Shown here: positions 26,901 to 41,900 of the stretch, piece by piece
How positions within the stretch are numbered: the first letter of the stretch is position 1
How the letters are laid out: each line of letters opens with the position of its first letter
From: Manduca sexta
Lineage: Eukaryota > Arthropoda > Insecta > Lepidoptera > Sphingidae
DNA length: 64,000 bases
Direction: 5' to 3'
Assembly: GCF_014839805.1 (NCBI RefSeq)
Contig: NC_051141.1
Location: 17,306,777-17,370,776 of the forward strand
Position numbers and translations under genes: made by a program
The notes under the pieces: model-generated
The model's database searches: none
What the model was told of the DNA's origin: nothing
The model's input: the letters and a program-made list of their open reading frames with translations, nothing else

Positions 26901-29900
26901 CTGCGACGAGTACGGCATGGAGCGGTGCGACCCGACGACGGGCACGTGCGTGTGCCGGCCCGGCGTGATCGGCGAGAAATGCGACCGGTGCGCGCCGGAT
27001 CACTGGGGGCTGAGCAGCGGGCTCGGCTGCACGCCGTGCAATTGCGGCGTCGCCTCCGAATCCACGCAGTGCGATGACGATAATGGACAGTGCAGGTTGG
27101 TTTACTCTTCCCACGATGCATTCTCTCTCTCTGTCTCTCTCTCTCTCTTATCTAAATGGTCGTCTAGATAGCAACCACTGCAATGACTATTTCTTCCGCC
27201 AAGAAGCAGTGTGTATGCAATGTTGTGTTTCTGTTTAAAGTACGATGTAACTTGCATAATTACTAGATGTAATGAAGCTGAAAGTCTTATGTCCAAGGTG
27301 CCGAGCGCAGTGGAGTGCCATGCAGTAGTTTGTAATTCATTTTTTTTACGGTGTTGTAACTGTTTGTGAGCGGTCGTATCGCTTACCACCAAGCGAACGG
27401 CTGGCTCGTCTCAATTAATGGCAATAAAAAAAATATTATATCCTATACTCATTATATGACATGTAATATTTATAGCATCTACTGATTACACATGAAACAG
27501 TGGACTATAAACTGGAACATAATGCATGCATGTGTTTTGACAATAAGGTTTTAAATAACTATCATACTGTTTAAAGTTTATGATTTAGACTTTATTCTTC
27601 TTAGATTCTGTAATCAAATTAATGAAACTCTTTTCACTGTTATAATTAATTTTGTTTTTACCTTTACCTTTAGATGCGCTAAAGGAGTGACCGGCAAGCA
27701 GTGTGACCAATGCGCCGCCGGATACTGGAACTACACTAGGGAGGGTTGCGACCGTGAGTGATTTCAATATATTATCATAATATATCTATACATGATTTCT
27801 TATGTTTACGCGAATGTTAGACATTGAAATAAAACTATTTTTCGGCTTTTATCGCGGTATTTATATTTTTATTTTCCCTACCAAGGTTGCAAAGTCTTCA
27901 AAACGTCGGGAGAAAATTAAAATATAGAAACCACGATAAATCATTATATTTTCTTTACATGACATTCTTTACATATCATTGTAATTTCTTTACATGTAAT
28001 AAATCAAAGTCCCTTCGCCACGTTTATTTGGGCCCTGTAAACTTGAAAGCTACCAAACGAATTTTCACCAGGCTCTCTAGATCTCTATCAATGAGGAAGG
28101 TTTATTTGCATAACTCATTAATGTTTTGTGTAAATTGGTTGGAAAATAAGGACCTTAGTAGTATTCTATTACGGTACCTCCTGGATTCTGCCTACAGTAA
28201 AACGCGACTAATAGGGTTCATTGTGGATCGTAGATCGTGGTCGCGACGGCAGGAGCTCTAAGTATATAGTACTTTCTCTTTCTATTAAAGTGACTCCTAG
28301 CAGTAGCGACAGCTTAAATATCCAGTCTCGAATAGCCATGTGTGCCAGGAACGCCTAGCAGTATCTGACCCACAATTTGACGAGTTGCAGGGCAGCTACG
28401 CACGGGATCGGCTGCTATGACTAACTTGTTTCTGTAGTCGCTGAACGCATTTCCCACTTCCGCGAACCGTCGCGTAAAGATCCTCTTGATGCCCTAACAT
28501 AACCGCTCAATTGCCTAGAGCCTTGCTCAACATCAAGAGGGAACTTGACGTAAAGTGAAGTGCAAATTAAAGCATTAATATGTTGACTATGTAGTTCAGT
28601 TCCTACCGGGCCAGAATAAATAAAGTATATTAATAAATAAATCTTCTCGTTTCCAGATTGTAACTGCAACACCGGCTACTCCGTGGGCTTCATGTGCAAC
28701 GCCACGGGACAGTGCGAGTGCCTGCCCGGAGTCATCGGCGAGAAGTGCGATCGCTGCCCTGAAAGGTACTCCATTTATTCTATAATTGTCGTTCTGAATC
28801 TGTATAGTAAATAAAAATGATGGATCACCTTATATACCAAAAGGGGTCGTCCATTAATCACGTGATGTTTTTAGTGTCTTTTAACCTCCTCCCCTCCCCC
28901 CTGGTGTTATGTAGTGGAGTATTAGAGTACTCTTCCCCCTTACCCAAAATTATGTATTTTTTTGGTACAAAATACATTGAAATTTTTAGATTAAATCGCG
29001 CGATCAATGAAGAATAAATAAACATGATATCTCATTACCATCCTAACCCATACACCCCCCCCCTCCTTCACCTAATGGTATTTCGTGATTTTATTTCCGA
29101 ACCCCGCTTTTCGAACCTCAACCTCCGATAAACGGACGACCCTAAATGATCAGACCCCGTTAACGCCTTTTAATCAGAAAGGATTTGTAATTTAACACAC
29201 ATAACAAAATCTGCGTAAAACAGTATACTACAAAATAATTCAAGTTTGACGAAATTATTCTTGAAGTATAGATAAAATAAGGAATCCAATCACCAACGGG
29301 CATGTTATATTCCTCAGATGGGTGCTGATCCCGCAAGAAGGCTGCCTTGAGTGCGACTCTTGCACGGACGCGCTCATCTTCTCTGTCCAAGATCTGAGCG
29401 AATTACTGGCCAACGAGACCATGGACTTCAAGGTATGGCGTGGAATCCTGTTTGTAAGATCATTGTAGAGTTTATGAACTTCTTAAGATCCTGTAGAGGT
29501 TAATAAAAGGAGAGGAATGTCATGTGGAATACCAAACAATACTTTGTAATTCAAGGTGTTGGATGGTGTTTCGACTGTTTATGGGCGGTCGTATCGCTTA
29601 CTATCAGGCGAACGGGCAAGCTAGTCTCGACATTCAAAGCAATAAAAAAATGTCTGTCTTAATTCGTAAATCGTATCACAGTAATATTCGTTGAATACGA
29701 ATTAATCCTAAGTGTACAATATAATGCTGGGTTTTTCTGCAACGTATCAAACCGGAATCGGGAATTTGTGCTCGATATGGCGATAGGCGCGCTCGCTATC
29801 ACATCATGGGGTAACACACACGAGAAATTGACTCCCTAGTAAGATCTCCGCCTACCCCTTCGGTGATAAAGGCATAATGAGTGTTTTCTAAATGAAAACA

Positions 29901-32900
29901 CTCATGACATACACTGAATCAAAGGTAAAAATAAATAATGTTTTTACAGGACAAAGCGGACTCGTTCTTCACAACGCAAAGACTGAACTACATCTCGAAC
30001 CAAACTGAACAGCTGCGGCCGCGGTTGGCGGAACTGAAGAACGTGGACAGCGAGAAGGTGGCCGCCTCCGTCAAGAGCTTGGAGACCAGCGCAAAGAACC
30101 TACTGAGATCTGTGAGTTAATCTATTGTTTCTTTTATAGAAGAAAAAGGTACTTCCGATGTTAACATAATACGTTCCTTTTTACGAAAAAAAATTATATA
30201 TAGGTATATTTGTGCAATATAGAAAACCAAAATGTACGGTTTCTATTTTCGGACAGGTAAATTTCGTATCACGATTTATCCGAGTGAAACCAAAGGAAAT
30301 CGTCAGTGAAGTGGCAAAATCTTTACCATACTTAATTTACGTCAGACATTCAGCCCGCTCGTCTCGTCTTTCTGTTGTGTTTATAAAAGTTTAGTAATAA
30401 AAATATATAGTAACCACATTCAAAAGCTAGGGTAGGTTAGCTAGGTTAGGGCTTTTATTCTCCTCACCGGTGAGGATCGCGATGCGTTCCTTCCTTTATC
30501 TTTATTAAGATCATTTTATTTCTTCCTTCCTGCCAGCCCGACTTTGTCTTTTTTGTTTACTTTTTAGACTTTAATTTATATGTTATATCCAATATAAATT
30601 GTCTTTAATTTTATTACGCGACTTTATCTAAGTAATAATTAAATATTCTTACATACCTTATAATAAGTGCAACTATGTTCGCCTACGTGATGAAAAAAGC
30701 ATTTTATTTATTTAAAATGGTCTTTCAATGTCGCACCAGGCTGAGTTCGCAGCAACTGACAGCGACAAACAGATCAGCCGTGCTGCTCGCCTGGCCGCTG
30801 ATGCTGAAGCGACCCTCGCTGGAGTGAGAGATAGCAGCCAGAAAGCCAAGGCGATGGTGACTCATGTTTCGGAACTGGCTACTGGACTCGAGCTAAGTCA
30901 GCAACCGAAGGTGGATAGCGCGTTGGCTGAAGCTCGGCAGATTAAGAGTGATATTGTTGGTAAGTGTCTGACGATTACTTGGTTTTATATATAAAAGCGG
31001 GTCAGGGCCGTAGCTGAGGGGGGGGGGGGCATTGTGGGGCAATGTCCTACCGCAAAATACTGATAATAATAAATAATATCAGCCCTGTATTATATACTTG
31101 CCCACTGTTGAGCACGGGCCTCCTCTACTACTGAGAGGGATTAGGCCTTAGTCCACCACGCTGACCTAGTGCGGATTGGTAGACTTCACACACCTTCGTA
31201 ATTCCTATAGAAGACTTCTCAGATGTGCAGGTTTCCTCACGATGTTTTCCTTCGCCGTTAAAGCGAACGATAAATTCACAAAGAATACACACATGATTTT
31301 AGAAAAGTCAGAGATTTGTGCCCTTAGGATTTGATCCTGCGGACATTCGTGCCGCAAAATACTAATGCCCTACCTTAATAATCAACTAATACGGGATAGA
31401 GAGTGTAACGAAACTCCCTTAAGTGCCGAATGAGGTTATTCCATCCACTAATACGAAAAAATTTTACTATGTGACCAACTTCCAAATCGCCAAAAAAATC
31501 AGGAGTGGGGTGAACAATACATATTGCCCTTGATGATAGTACTGACGCGCCTGCTAACACGCAGTGCAATCCAAAATGACTGGCAAGATATTATGTAATT
31601 TTTCAATGGTTGCCACTAACAGACGGAACGGCAGCAAACAAATGGTGGTAAGTGATATTTGTAGAGGCACAAACATCCCTTCCCTAATATCGATTTTCAT
31701 GAAGGCCGGCAGCCTATCCATGTTAGTTCACGGAGTATAGATGGGTGGTGAATGGTATTTTACTAGTCTTCAATATTATATACATTGTTGCATACCCTTT
31801 CAAATAAACATGTACCACCTTAAGTGTCGTTCAAGTATTACGTAACGCAATTTTTGAAGATATTTGACCCACCCTCCCATGTAACGCGCCGTAACGTTTT
31901 TCTGTACGCTCCCGACCCCTTCCTAAAGTTATGTAACTCTAAAGTGATTTTTTTTGTAATATCCACAATTATTTTATGCAAAATACCGGAAAGTCGCTAA
32001 AATACCTTTGTTATTGTTTAAAAATGAAAAAAACAATGTTACATAACGCTTTGTACGAACCCCTCCTCCCGCGCTTGTTACGCATCGTAACATTTTACAT
32101 AACCGCCCCTTTTCACCAAATTGCATTACATAATACTTGAACGGCCCCTTATGTACTCATTTATAGATATATATTATAAAATCTATCGTTTTAACATTAC
32201 GATTCATCCCAACAGCCAAGGACCTGTCTCCGAAGAAGCAACTAGCGGGCTCGGCGTACCTAAACGCGACTACGCAGGTCGAGCGTATGAATTTGTTCGT
32301 GCAACCGGTCTACGTGCAAGCTCAGGTAACTGTTATTCGCACAGTTCTTTGAGGAAAGGAGACCGGTTATGATACACTCGTCTTAGGCCGTAGCATAAGA
32401 TCGCACGTGAAATGACGTTCAAAGAACTACTAATACAAGTCTTGTTCGTAACATAAACCTTCAGCACATTGGAAATGGTTACTGGTACCTTATACGATGC
32501 ATAGTGTAGCCGATGATTTTGTCCATAAGTGGAAGGTACTCTAAAGGGTCCGCGTATGGATAGATACTCTCAACGTCTACAGATGTAGATACTAACCCTG
32601 AACCATGACTTCGTCAGCATGACCCAGGGCCGCATTTAATTTACAGAAAACTGCAGTAAAGTGATGAAGATACTCTATAATTTATTACATTTTTCTTTTT
32701 TATAGAAATTCGAAGGCCTCGTGAACGCGACGCGCGACCTGAAGGACAAGCTGGACGAGATGCTGCAGTACACGGACCTGTCACAACGCACCGCCGACGA
32801 GGCAGAGAAACTCAACGATAAGAACAGGTATATAGAGCTCATTTTTAATTGTCAGATAATTAACGATACATACCTCAAAATGAACCCTTACTTTATTGCC

Positions 32901-35900
32901 CGTCTGTCAATAAAAACATTATATAGGGTAATTCCCATTGATCTAAAACCATAAAATTTGGCATGTACAGAACTTATTTTAAGGTTAACCAAATGAAAAG
33001 TCAGTCTTTGAAAATTTTCCACAGTATTTATAAACATGAAATTTTGTACAGAACTTCATTATACAAACCCAAAAATTAGACAACTGGGTATCTATTTAGA
33101 TGTATAATAATGTTATGGAACAATAACCCCAAGTCTACCAATTTAATTATTCTAGAAAGTCCAAATTCGGCAACAAAGTACTGTCAGTCACGAAGCTGAA
33201 CGCGGCAGCCATGAAGGACCTGATCAACGCTGTCAACGAGATCGGCAACGCCACACACAGCAACGCACAGGCGGGCGCCATTGTGGTGAACTCGTCCCGA
33301 GCGGCGACGGAAATAGCCGACGCCAACCGACAGATGGATGAACGGCTAACTCAGTTGGCGCAAGACCTGCCTGAACTCCTGAACTTGACTGAAAATGCCA
33401 ATCATCATGCAACGATGTTAAGAAGCAGGGTAAGTTGCTATGTAGCCTTATATACTTCCCGTGTCTTATTTGGTACTTCTTGTACCTTCTATACTTTGTG
33501 CCTTATAAATATCATTCATCTTACTTCCAGCGCATAAGATACTTCCAGCGCCTTATATTCCTTCGTGCCTTGTATATTTCAATTTCCTTACATCTTTATT
33601 GTCCCGTTGTTTGTGCATTAATAGGCATAGTATGCTAGTCACTTATTGGATTCAAAATCTAATTACTCAAAAATATAAGGCTTTGAACTGAGTAACACTT
33701 AATATTTATTTCGTTCAAATCTACCCACAGAATTAAAATTTATTCAAATTTCAAATTAGAAATTTCATAGTACGAGCCCGCCGCACCACACACTACGTGT
33801 ACACAACAAGAACACAACGAACATAGATCTAAGTCTAGGCAGGGAGAACTCGGGCAGAACTAGTTATATAATACACACATAACATCACGCATTTATCCCC
33901 GAAGGGGTATGCAGAGGCGCAAACAGGGCATCCACTTTTCGCCAAGTGTTTTCCGTCCCATGATGTGATAGGGAGCGAGCCTATCGCCATATCGGGTACA
34001 AATTCCAGACTCCTGGCTGATACTGAGCAGAAAAACCCAAATACCACTTTGCCCGACCCGAGATTCGAACCCAGGACCTCAGAGCGCTGTCGTACCGCGC
34101 ATTCAATACAACTTCGCCACCAAAGCAGTCAAACTAACTATAACAACTAGTTATATAATATTGTTTTTATTATTCTTATAGGCTGACAACTTGAGAGCGT
34201 TGGCTGAGCGAGAGAACAACAACACTCGCACGCAGCACGCGTACTCCGGCGCATCGGCGTACTCATCCATAGTGCAGGAGATAGGCGACGCCAAGCAAGC
34301 GGCTGACGAAGCCGAGGCTGCTGTGAAAAACAGCACTGATGTGGTGAGTAGCTTCGTCATCAGGAAAGGTAAAGCTGATGAAATAAAGTGCATGGTAGTT
34401 CCTGTGTGGGCACAGGTTCCTGTGCACGTTAAGCAGGATCTCCTCCTGGTATCTAGCAAGGCCTGCATCAAACTGAACAGCCTGTACTGGTTGTTGGGAA
34501 GGAAGTGTAAACTATCCCATGAGAATAAACTTCTTATGTATAAAGTTATAAGATGAATATGAATTGCAGTAATGGGGTAGTGCAGCAAACTCAAATATTA
34601 ATATAGTACAGAATTCGATACTTAAATCCATATCTTATGTTTCGTGGTTAATAACAAATGCAGATTACCATGAGTATTTAAAATAAGCATAGTAAAGAAA
34701 TACGGTCTGAAAAAGAAATCTAATTAAATCTAAAAAATCTACCAAACGAGATTTTCCAAGAACTGAAATTAGGTAACTGTGGATCTGCTTAAATTACACA
34801 CTACCGGGATAAAAAAAGCAACACATATTAGATCGGAATTTACAAATGATTATAAGTATTACTAAATTATTAATTATATTAAGCGCCGATAGCCTAGTTG
34901 GGTGTGGAACGGTCTGCCAAGACGAATGTCCGCAGGTTCAAATCCCAAGGGCACACATCTCTGACTTTTCTAAAAAAAAAAAATCACGTGTGTATTCTTT
35001 GTGAATTTATCGTTCGCTTTAACGGTGAAGGAAAACATCGTGAGGAAACCTGCGCATCTGAGAAGTCCTCTATAGGAATTTCGAAGGTGTGTGAAGTCTA
35101 GCAATCCGCACTAGGTCAGCGTGGTGGACTAAGGCCTAATCCCTCTCAGTAGTAGAGGAGGCCCGTGCTCAACAGTGGGCAAGTATATAATACAGGGCTG
35201 ATATTATTATTATTATTACTAAAATGTGTTATGCTCACGGGAGCTCTGCACATATCACGGCAAAACTTTACTTATACACAAGTGGTTGATCGCAGCTTGT
35301 GATTGTGATTGATGAATATAAATATTTACTTATGTACCCATTACTTTCCGAAGTAGAGTTAACGCGCACGGATGGAGCTGTCAATAATTTCTTTAACAGC
35401 AGCCAATATGCATGGCGCTGGCATTTGTCAATCTCAATGCGCTGTAGATTTTTTTTTATATTTTTGCCACTTCCAGAACAACGTCCTAAACCAGCGAGTG
35501 CAGCCAACACGCGACAGGTCTGAGAGTCTGCTGAAGGTAGCTTCCAAGGCCCTGTTAACAGTTGAGCAGGGTCTAAGACCGAACCTGACGGCAGCAGAAG
35601 AAGGCCTGAAGCACGCTTGGAGCACTCTAGGATCTGCTGACGACGACGACAATGCTATACAACTGTAAGAGCTCAAAAACTGATATCAATATGTCATTCA
35701 ATCAGTCAAATTATATAAATATCAATAAATATATCAATAATTTTTTTATAGTTTTATAGTGTTCAATAAACAGATTATATAAAAATTTACTTTCTGTATA
35801 CATTTGAAAGATGTGGTTTGTAAATGGAAAATCTGATAGAAATATATTTTGCACTAAATAGCGACCAGGGATATGGCTATAAAACCCATAATATGATATG

Positions 35901-38900
35901 CAAGAATTCCTCGACGAGTCATAGATTTCAATTAGTCAGAGTCATTATTGCCCATTTCAGGTCCTTGCCAACTCCAGCACCGTTCTCCCTTGAAAGTGAG
36001 ATTGAGAAGGCCGACAAAGTGAACGCAACTATTGGAGTGACCCTGGACACCATGTCGCAGTTGGGCGTCGACCTCGTTGCCAGCAAGGAGTGGGCGCAGA
36101 CATTGCCCAAATTAGCTGATGAGGCACAGAAGATGACTTCTAACATTAAGAATTTATGTAAGTGTGAGATTAGCCCGAGACTCGACGACTTGCGTAGGCG
36201 CCCGTACCGTGTGGCGATGAAAAGGTACCGCCTACGGGCGCCTCCGCTGACGTAGAGTCTCCAAAGCGAGCTTCTGGTACAGGTTGATGCGACTGGGCCC
36301 CGCCATAAAGTGTCGGGCGTCGGTCTCCTTCTGTGAGTGAATCATCTCGCGGAAGGAGAGTACTGAACGGGATCATGACCAGAATGCTCCTAGCTGCAGC
36401 CATATGAGGCGTAAAATATGTATTAACAAATAGAACTTAAAATATAAATCTTTTTAGTGGACAAAATCAACAAGATGGAACCTCAGATCAAGTCGACGTA
36501 CCGCAATGTGAAGAAGAACCAGGACGACCTGGAGCATCGCCGCAAGGAAGCCGACGAGAAACTCAAGAAACTGAAAGACCTCGTCGAACAGGTACGTTGT
36601 TCTTGTTTCTGGCCGAGATACTAACACTGAATTCGTGCAGTAAGTCCCTCATTTAACCTTACATACTTTGTACTTTAGGCGCGTTATATACTTAGGGAGA
36701 CCTTTGTAAATACGCCTTAAACATCTTTTATATTACCGAAATTTTTTATCCTTTTAGAGCTTTATATACTTTCAGCGCTTTGAAATAATATATATCGTGC
36801 GCCCTATATACTTCCGGCTACTCATATATTCTTGTGTACGGACGACGCGTTATATAGACAGACGAATTCGCGGGCAAAGCGTTTATGTCAGTAGTTTTTA
36901 TTACTATAAGTAGATCGTTTATAAAGAAATATTCAGAACTAAAGTCAAATAAGTTTCAAGATCCCTGTATCGAATTTCATTACGATTAGTTTGGCGATTT
37001 AATTTCTTTCCCCTCCTAACTCTCCAATTGGGGCTGATATGAACTAAATATACCAATATAATGTTTAGAGTTTATGTTATCGAAATGCAAAATTTCATCC
37101 AAATTCGACCAGCCATTTACGAAAATTCAATTATATAGACGTATATAGAAGTTCTATGTGTATAAGAAAGAAATACGTCTTCCTCCAGGCTCGTACCGTA
37201 GCAAATCGCATCCAAGTGGGAGTGACATTCGACGTGCACTCGACGCTGCAGCCGCGCCTTCCGGACTCCGTGGACGAGATGTCAACCTCCACACACGTGT
37301 CGGCTTACTTCAGGACTAAGAGGGAGGACGGCTTCCTGCTCTACCTCGGCAATCCCAAGGACACCATGCTCAGGAGGACCAAGTCTGTAAGTATCACGCA
37401 CGGGCACGTGATCCAGGAATGACTACCTGTAAAGTATATATTTCTGGTATGTTCTTAATCGTATTATGTAAAAGTAGTTTGTCCCAAATTACATTTATAA
37501 AGCATGCTTAGTTATAAACTTGTATTGGTTTACAGTTTCACAGCGTTGATGTGGGTTTATTTGCATAGAGTTTACGGGTGGGAAACTGGCTTGCCAGTTC
37601 TCGTTCAGAAAATCTCTCCCTTTGAAAAATATTTTTCAAGCAAATGTACTCACAACCCAGATGAACCCTGAATATTCTAACTTCAAGTCTAGAAGTCCTC
37701 TCCATGTTCAACTATCCTCTTATCTCAAAACAGGACGACTTCATGGTGATCGGAGTGCAAAAGGGCTACCCGTACCTAGTGATGGACATCGGCGACAGCG
37801 CGGAGTCTGGCCGCGAGCCCGCCAAGATCAGTAGCGATAAGTTCGTCGCGGACAACCGCTGGTACCAGGTCATCGTGGACAGGTTAGTGTCTCAGTGCTG
37901 TCCTCACGCGAGATGACCCAATTAGACCGGTCTTGCGTAGCCACCTTTTCGTTTATCTTCAGGCACCTGTATTTAGAATCAAAGTCAAATCAAACAAGCC
38001 CAAATTCGATAATATTACGTAATTTGTTCACAATCCTTCTTGCCAACTTCTGGTGTTATCAGTATTGTCAACTGATTTACAGTCATATTTATACTAATAT
38101 ATAAAGCTGTAGTCTGTTCTTTTGTTTAAATGCACTAATCAGGACTACTAAACCGACTTTTGAAAGTTGTTCACTACTTTTAATCCCAGGAATATAATAT
38201 TTATCCCGAAAAAAACTTACATGCAAGCATAGCCGCAGGCAAAAGCTATAATGTATATGGGTTAAATTAATATTTTAAGACTTGATGAGGCCTATTAACA
38301 GTGACCGGAATGGAACTGAATAAAAGCATGTCCATATAAAAATTGTGTGGTAATTTTCTCACAAACAATTTACATCCCCAGAGTCGGCCGCAACGTGAAA
38401 CTGTCGATCCGCGAGAGCCTCGACGATGGATCTGACAAGATCCACTCCAAAGAGGCAGTTCTGCCTGGACAGCACACCATCTTCAACCTGGATCGGCAGA
38501 AGTCGAAGCTGTACGTGGGCGGAGTGCCTTCCAACGCGAACCTCCAGGGCATCAGCTTCCCGGCGTTCGAGGGGCAAATCGAAGAGCTGATGATCGGAGA
38601 CACCCCAGTGGGATTGTGGAACTTTGTCAGTGCAGAAAAACTGAAAGGGGCCAGACAAAGGTAGGCTTGTCTTCGTCTTCAATTCAATTTTACCACCTCT
38701 CTCCAATATTAACATGTATAGTGTAATGTATCTTGAATTAAGTGAGACAGTAAGGTCTGAGATTATCAATGATTACTAAGTCTTTTTTGTATGATCCACG
38801 ACTGTTCTTTAAGATCTGGATGTTCCGCTATTTGATGCGTAATTCGTCCTGACAAAAGGGTTGTTCCAAAACCCCACCATCTTCAGGACCCTCAAGACAG

Positions 38901-41900
38901 GCAGCATTGCCCGTAACACTCATTTGAAAATTCTTCCAGGGACAAGTTGATCACGTCGCAGTCAGGCCCCCAGGAGTACAGGTTCAACGGGCGCGGGCAC
39001 GCCACGATGGCCGGACGCGGGTACCTCACTACCCAGGCGAACCAAGTACTGCTGTTCTTCAGGACCTACGCAGCCGACGGCCTCATCTACCTGGTCGGCG
39101 ACAACGGACACTTCTTCTCACTGCTCATGCAGGATGGAAGGGTGTACTTGCAGGTTGGTTTAATAACTAAAGTAATAATTATAATTGCTTGACAATAAGT
39201 TAAGTTGATTTATCAAGTGACCAAGACTGTCATTGGCAATATTTTCAATAATGATTGGAGACACTTATATATTTTCAGAATTGATAGAGAAAAAGAGGAA
39301 AACAAAGATTAAATGAATAACGTCTATGAATAAGGGGGGTAGTCTTTTATCTGTTGTGTTGAGAAGTTTATCATTATATATAAGTTTTGTAGGTTCATTT
39401 AGAATTCAAAATTTTACAAATTTTAGAGTCAAATATCTCATCCGTCACAGAGGAATGCCTTAAATTATTCCAATAATTATTTTCCAGGTGTCTCTCGGAA
39501 ACCCTGAGGAGCTGCTCATCATAGGCACCAGGAAGGCATACAACGACGGCAAGTGGCACAAGCTGGACGCGCGACGGTACCTGGCCAAGTGCTCGCTCAC
39601 AGTCGACGACGAGGCACTCAAGGCGGAGTCATCCTCGGATTCCGTGGAGATTCTCTCGCTGGACGCAATGAACTTCGGTGGCAACAATAAGGGCATACTG
39701 CAGGTGCCGAACCGCGGCTTCGACGGCTGCATGCGCCAGATCAGCATCAACGGTGTGAACGTGGACCTGTCAGAGAACCAGGAGTCGATAGGCATGGCTT
39801 ATGGGTGTCAGGTAACTTGTGTCACATAACAACAGACGCTTATGAGATTATACTTGTGTACAGACTTTTCTGAACTGTTAAAAAAACACTACAATTTAAA
39901 ATACAGTTTAATTTTGTATATGATATACTGCCATTTTTAATAATCGATTCCAATCGCTTTTTTCAATCTATGTCAAAAATGGACTAATTAGAACAAAGTT
40001 TTTTTTGACACGCATTCGAACGAGTTATTCTGATTGGTTCATTCTCGGAAAGGGATGGCTATTGCGGTTGGGATCGTAAATTGAACATGGCTATTAATAA
40101 GAAAGGATAAAATAAATAGCAATAAGTTAAAATAGGTACCGACTCCAAATAAATATGCATTGAGCATATAAACATAAAAACACGAATTGCAAAGATTCCT
40201 TTGCTTTTGTCTTAATAATTCCTTGTAAAATCGTCAATAAAGTTTAACAAGCGTTTTAATTGTAGTGGTTTTTGGAGTGGCTATATATTTTGGCTAAACA
40301 TTTTTTTTTATTTTGCTATTTTATTTTGAGGAGCTCACTGACGCAATCATTGAAGATCAGTTAAGAATACTGAGTTAATGTATTTGATAAATATGATAAA
40401 CCTAGTCTATAGACTAGCAAGTCAAACCTTGCCATTACAATACAAATAAACTTGTTTAAATTGTGTTCCAGTTCGCGTCACTGGTGTCCCTGAACGGCAC
40501 GGACAGCTTCCTCCGCTTCGTGGACATCACCACCGAGCACCTGCAGCTGACGCTCAAGTTCAAGACCTCGCAGCCAGACGGGCTGCTGTTCGTGTACCTC
40601 AGCCGTACGCAAACAACATCCGCCGACAGCATATCACTCTCGCTAGTCAAAGGTAAACTAGATAGTAGATACCATTGACGTATGTTGTGTAGACACGAAC
40701 GTCCGTATAAACTATTTGTTCAAAATCTGAACTAAAATAGTTAAAACATCACTGTTATAACCTATTTATTCACTTGAAAAACAAATAATTTTACTTATTT
40801 AGTTCTTATATCATGACTGCCTCGGTGGCGTAGTTGTAAGTGTACACGGTACAAGTACGACTGCCGCGCTGAGGTCCTGGGTTCGAATCCCGGGTCGGGC
40901 CAAAATAATTGTGACTGGGTTTTTCCATCTTAAAAATTACTCAGTCGCAACTCGGAGTCAGGAAGTGACCGGTTTGATACCCCCGTGCCTCGGAAAGCAC
41001 GTAAAGCTGTTGGTCCTGCGCCTGATCTCTCTCCGGTCATGTCGGATTGCCGTCTCACCGAACTATGAGAGTGAAGGAACAGAGAGTGCACATGTGTATT
41101 GCGCACACGCTTGTGAACTATAATATCTCCTGCGTACCTGACTAATCTCCGTTGAGATTGGCCGCCGTGGTCGAAATTCGGCTAGGAGGGATTCATATCA
41201 TGAGCGTCACTCCGTACACAACCACAAGCAGTCAATATTGACCACACTAGTCAGTTTGAATGGATTACGGTTCAATACTGAACACAGAATGTCTGAACCA
41301 AGTCTAGTACGCAGTACATACAGATGGTTATGAAATTGTCTCCCACCACCAGGTAAGCTGGTGCTGATGAGCCAGCGCGAGCAGCTCGACACGGGCCTGA
41401 GCACGTACAACGACTCGCAGTGGCACGTGGTCACCGTCACGCACAACGCCAACGCGCTGCGGCTGGTCGTCGACGACTTCGACTACTTCAGGTCGGTTTT
41501 CTGTTAAGCTGGGCTTTGCGCTAAGCTTCCCTGCATTGGATGTATGATATAATATTAGTATTATATACTGCCTCACTGCTGGACACGGGTCTACTACTGA
41601 GAGGGATTAGGCCTTAGTCCAACACGCTGGTTTAGTACGGATTAGTAGACTTCACACACCCTCAAAAATCCTATAGAGAATTTCTAAGGTATGCAGGTTT
41701 CCTCACGATGTTTTTTTTCACCGTTTAAGCAAGCGATAATTCACAAAGTATACACTAATAATGTTAGAAAAGTTAGAGGTATGTGCCCTTGGGATTTTAA
41801 CGTGCGGAGTTTACTCTATATTGAATAAAAACAAACCATATTTTGCCACTATTTAATATGACTCTTCTGTTTTGTATGTTTGACAAAATAAAATACTCAA

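Noticed and set aside
34191..34556. ORF extending exon 36 into the intron
   Set aside because: The donor at 34344 (GTGAGT) and the phase of exon 37 show the true boundary.
40832..40905. tRNA-like sequence with good box A and box B
   Set aside because: It is the head of a SINE with a target-site duplication, not a free-standing tRNA gene.
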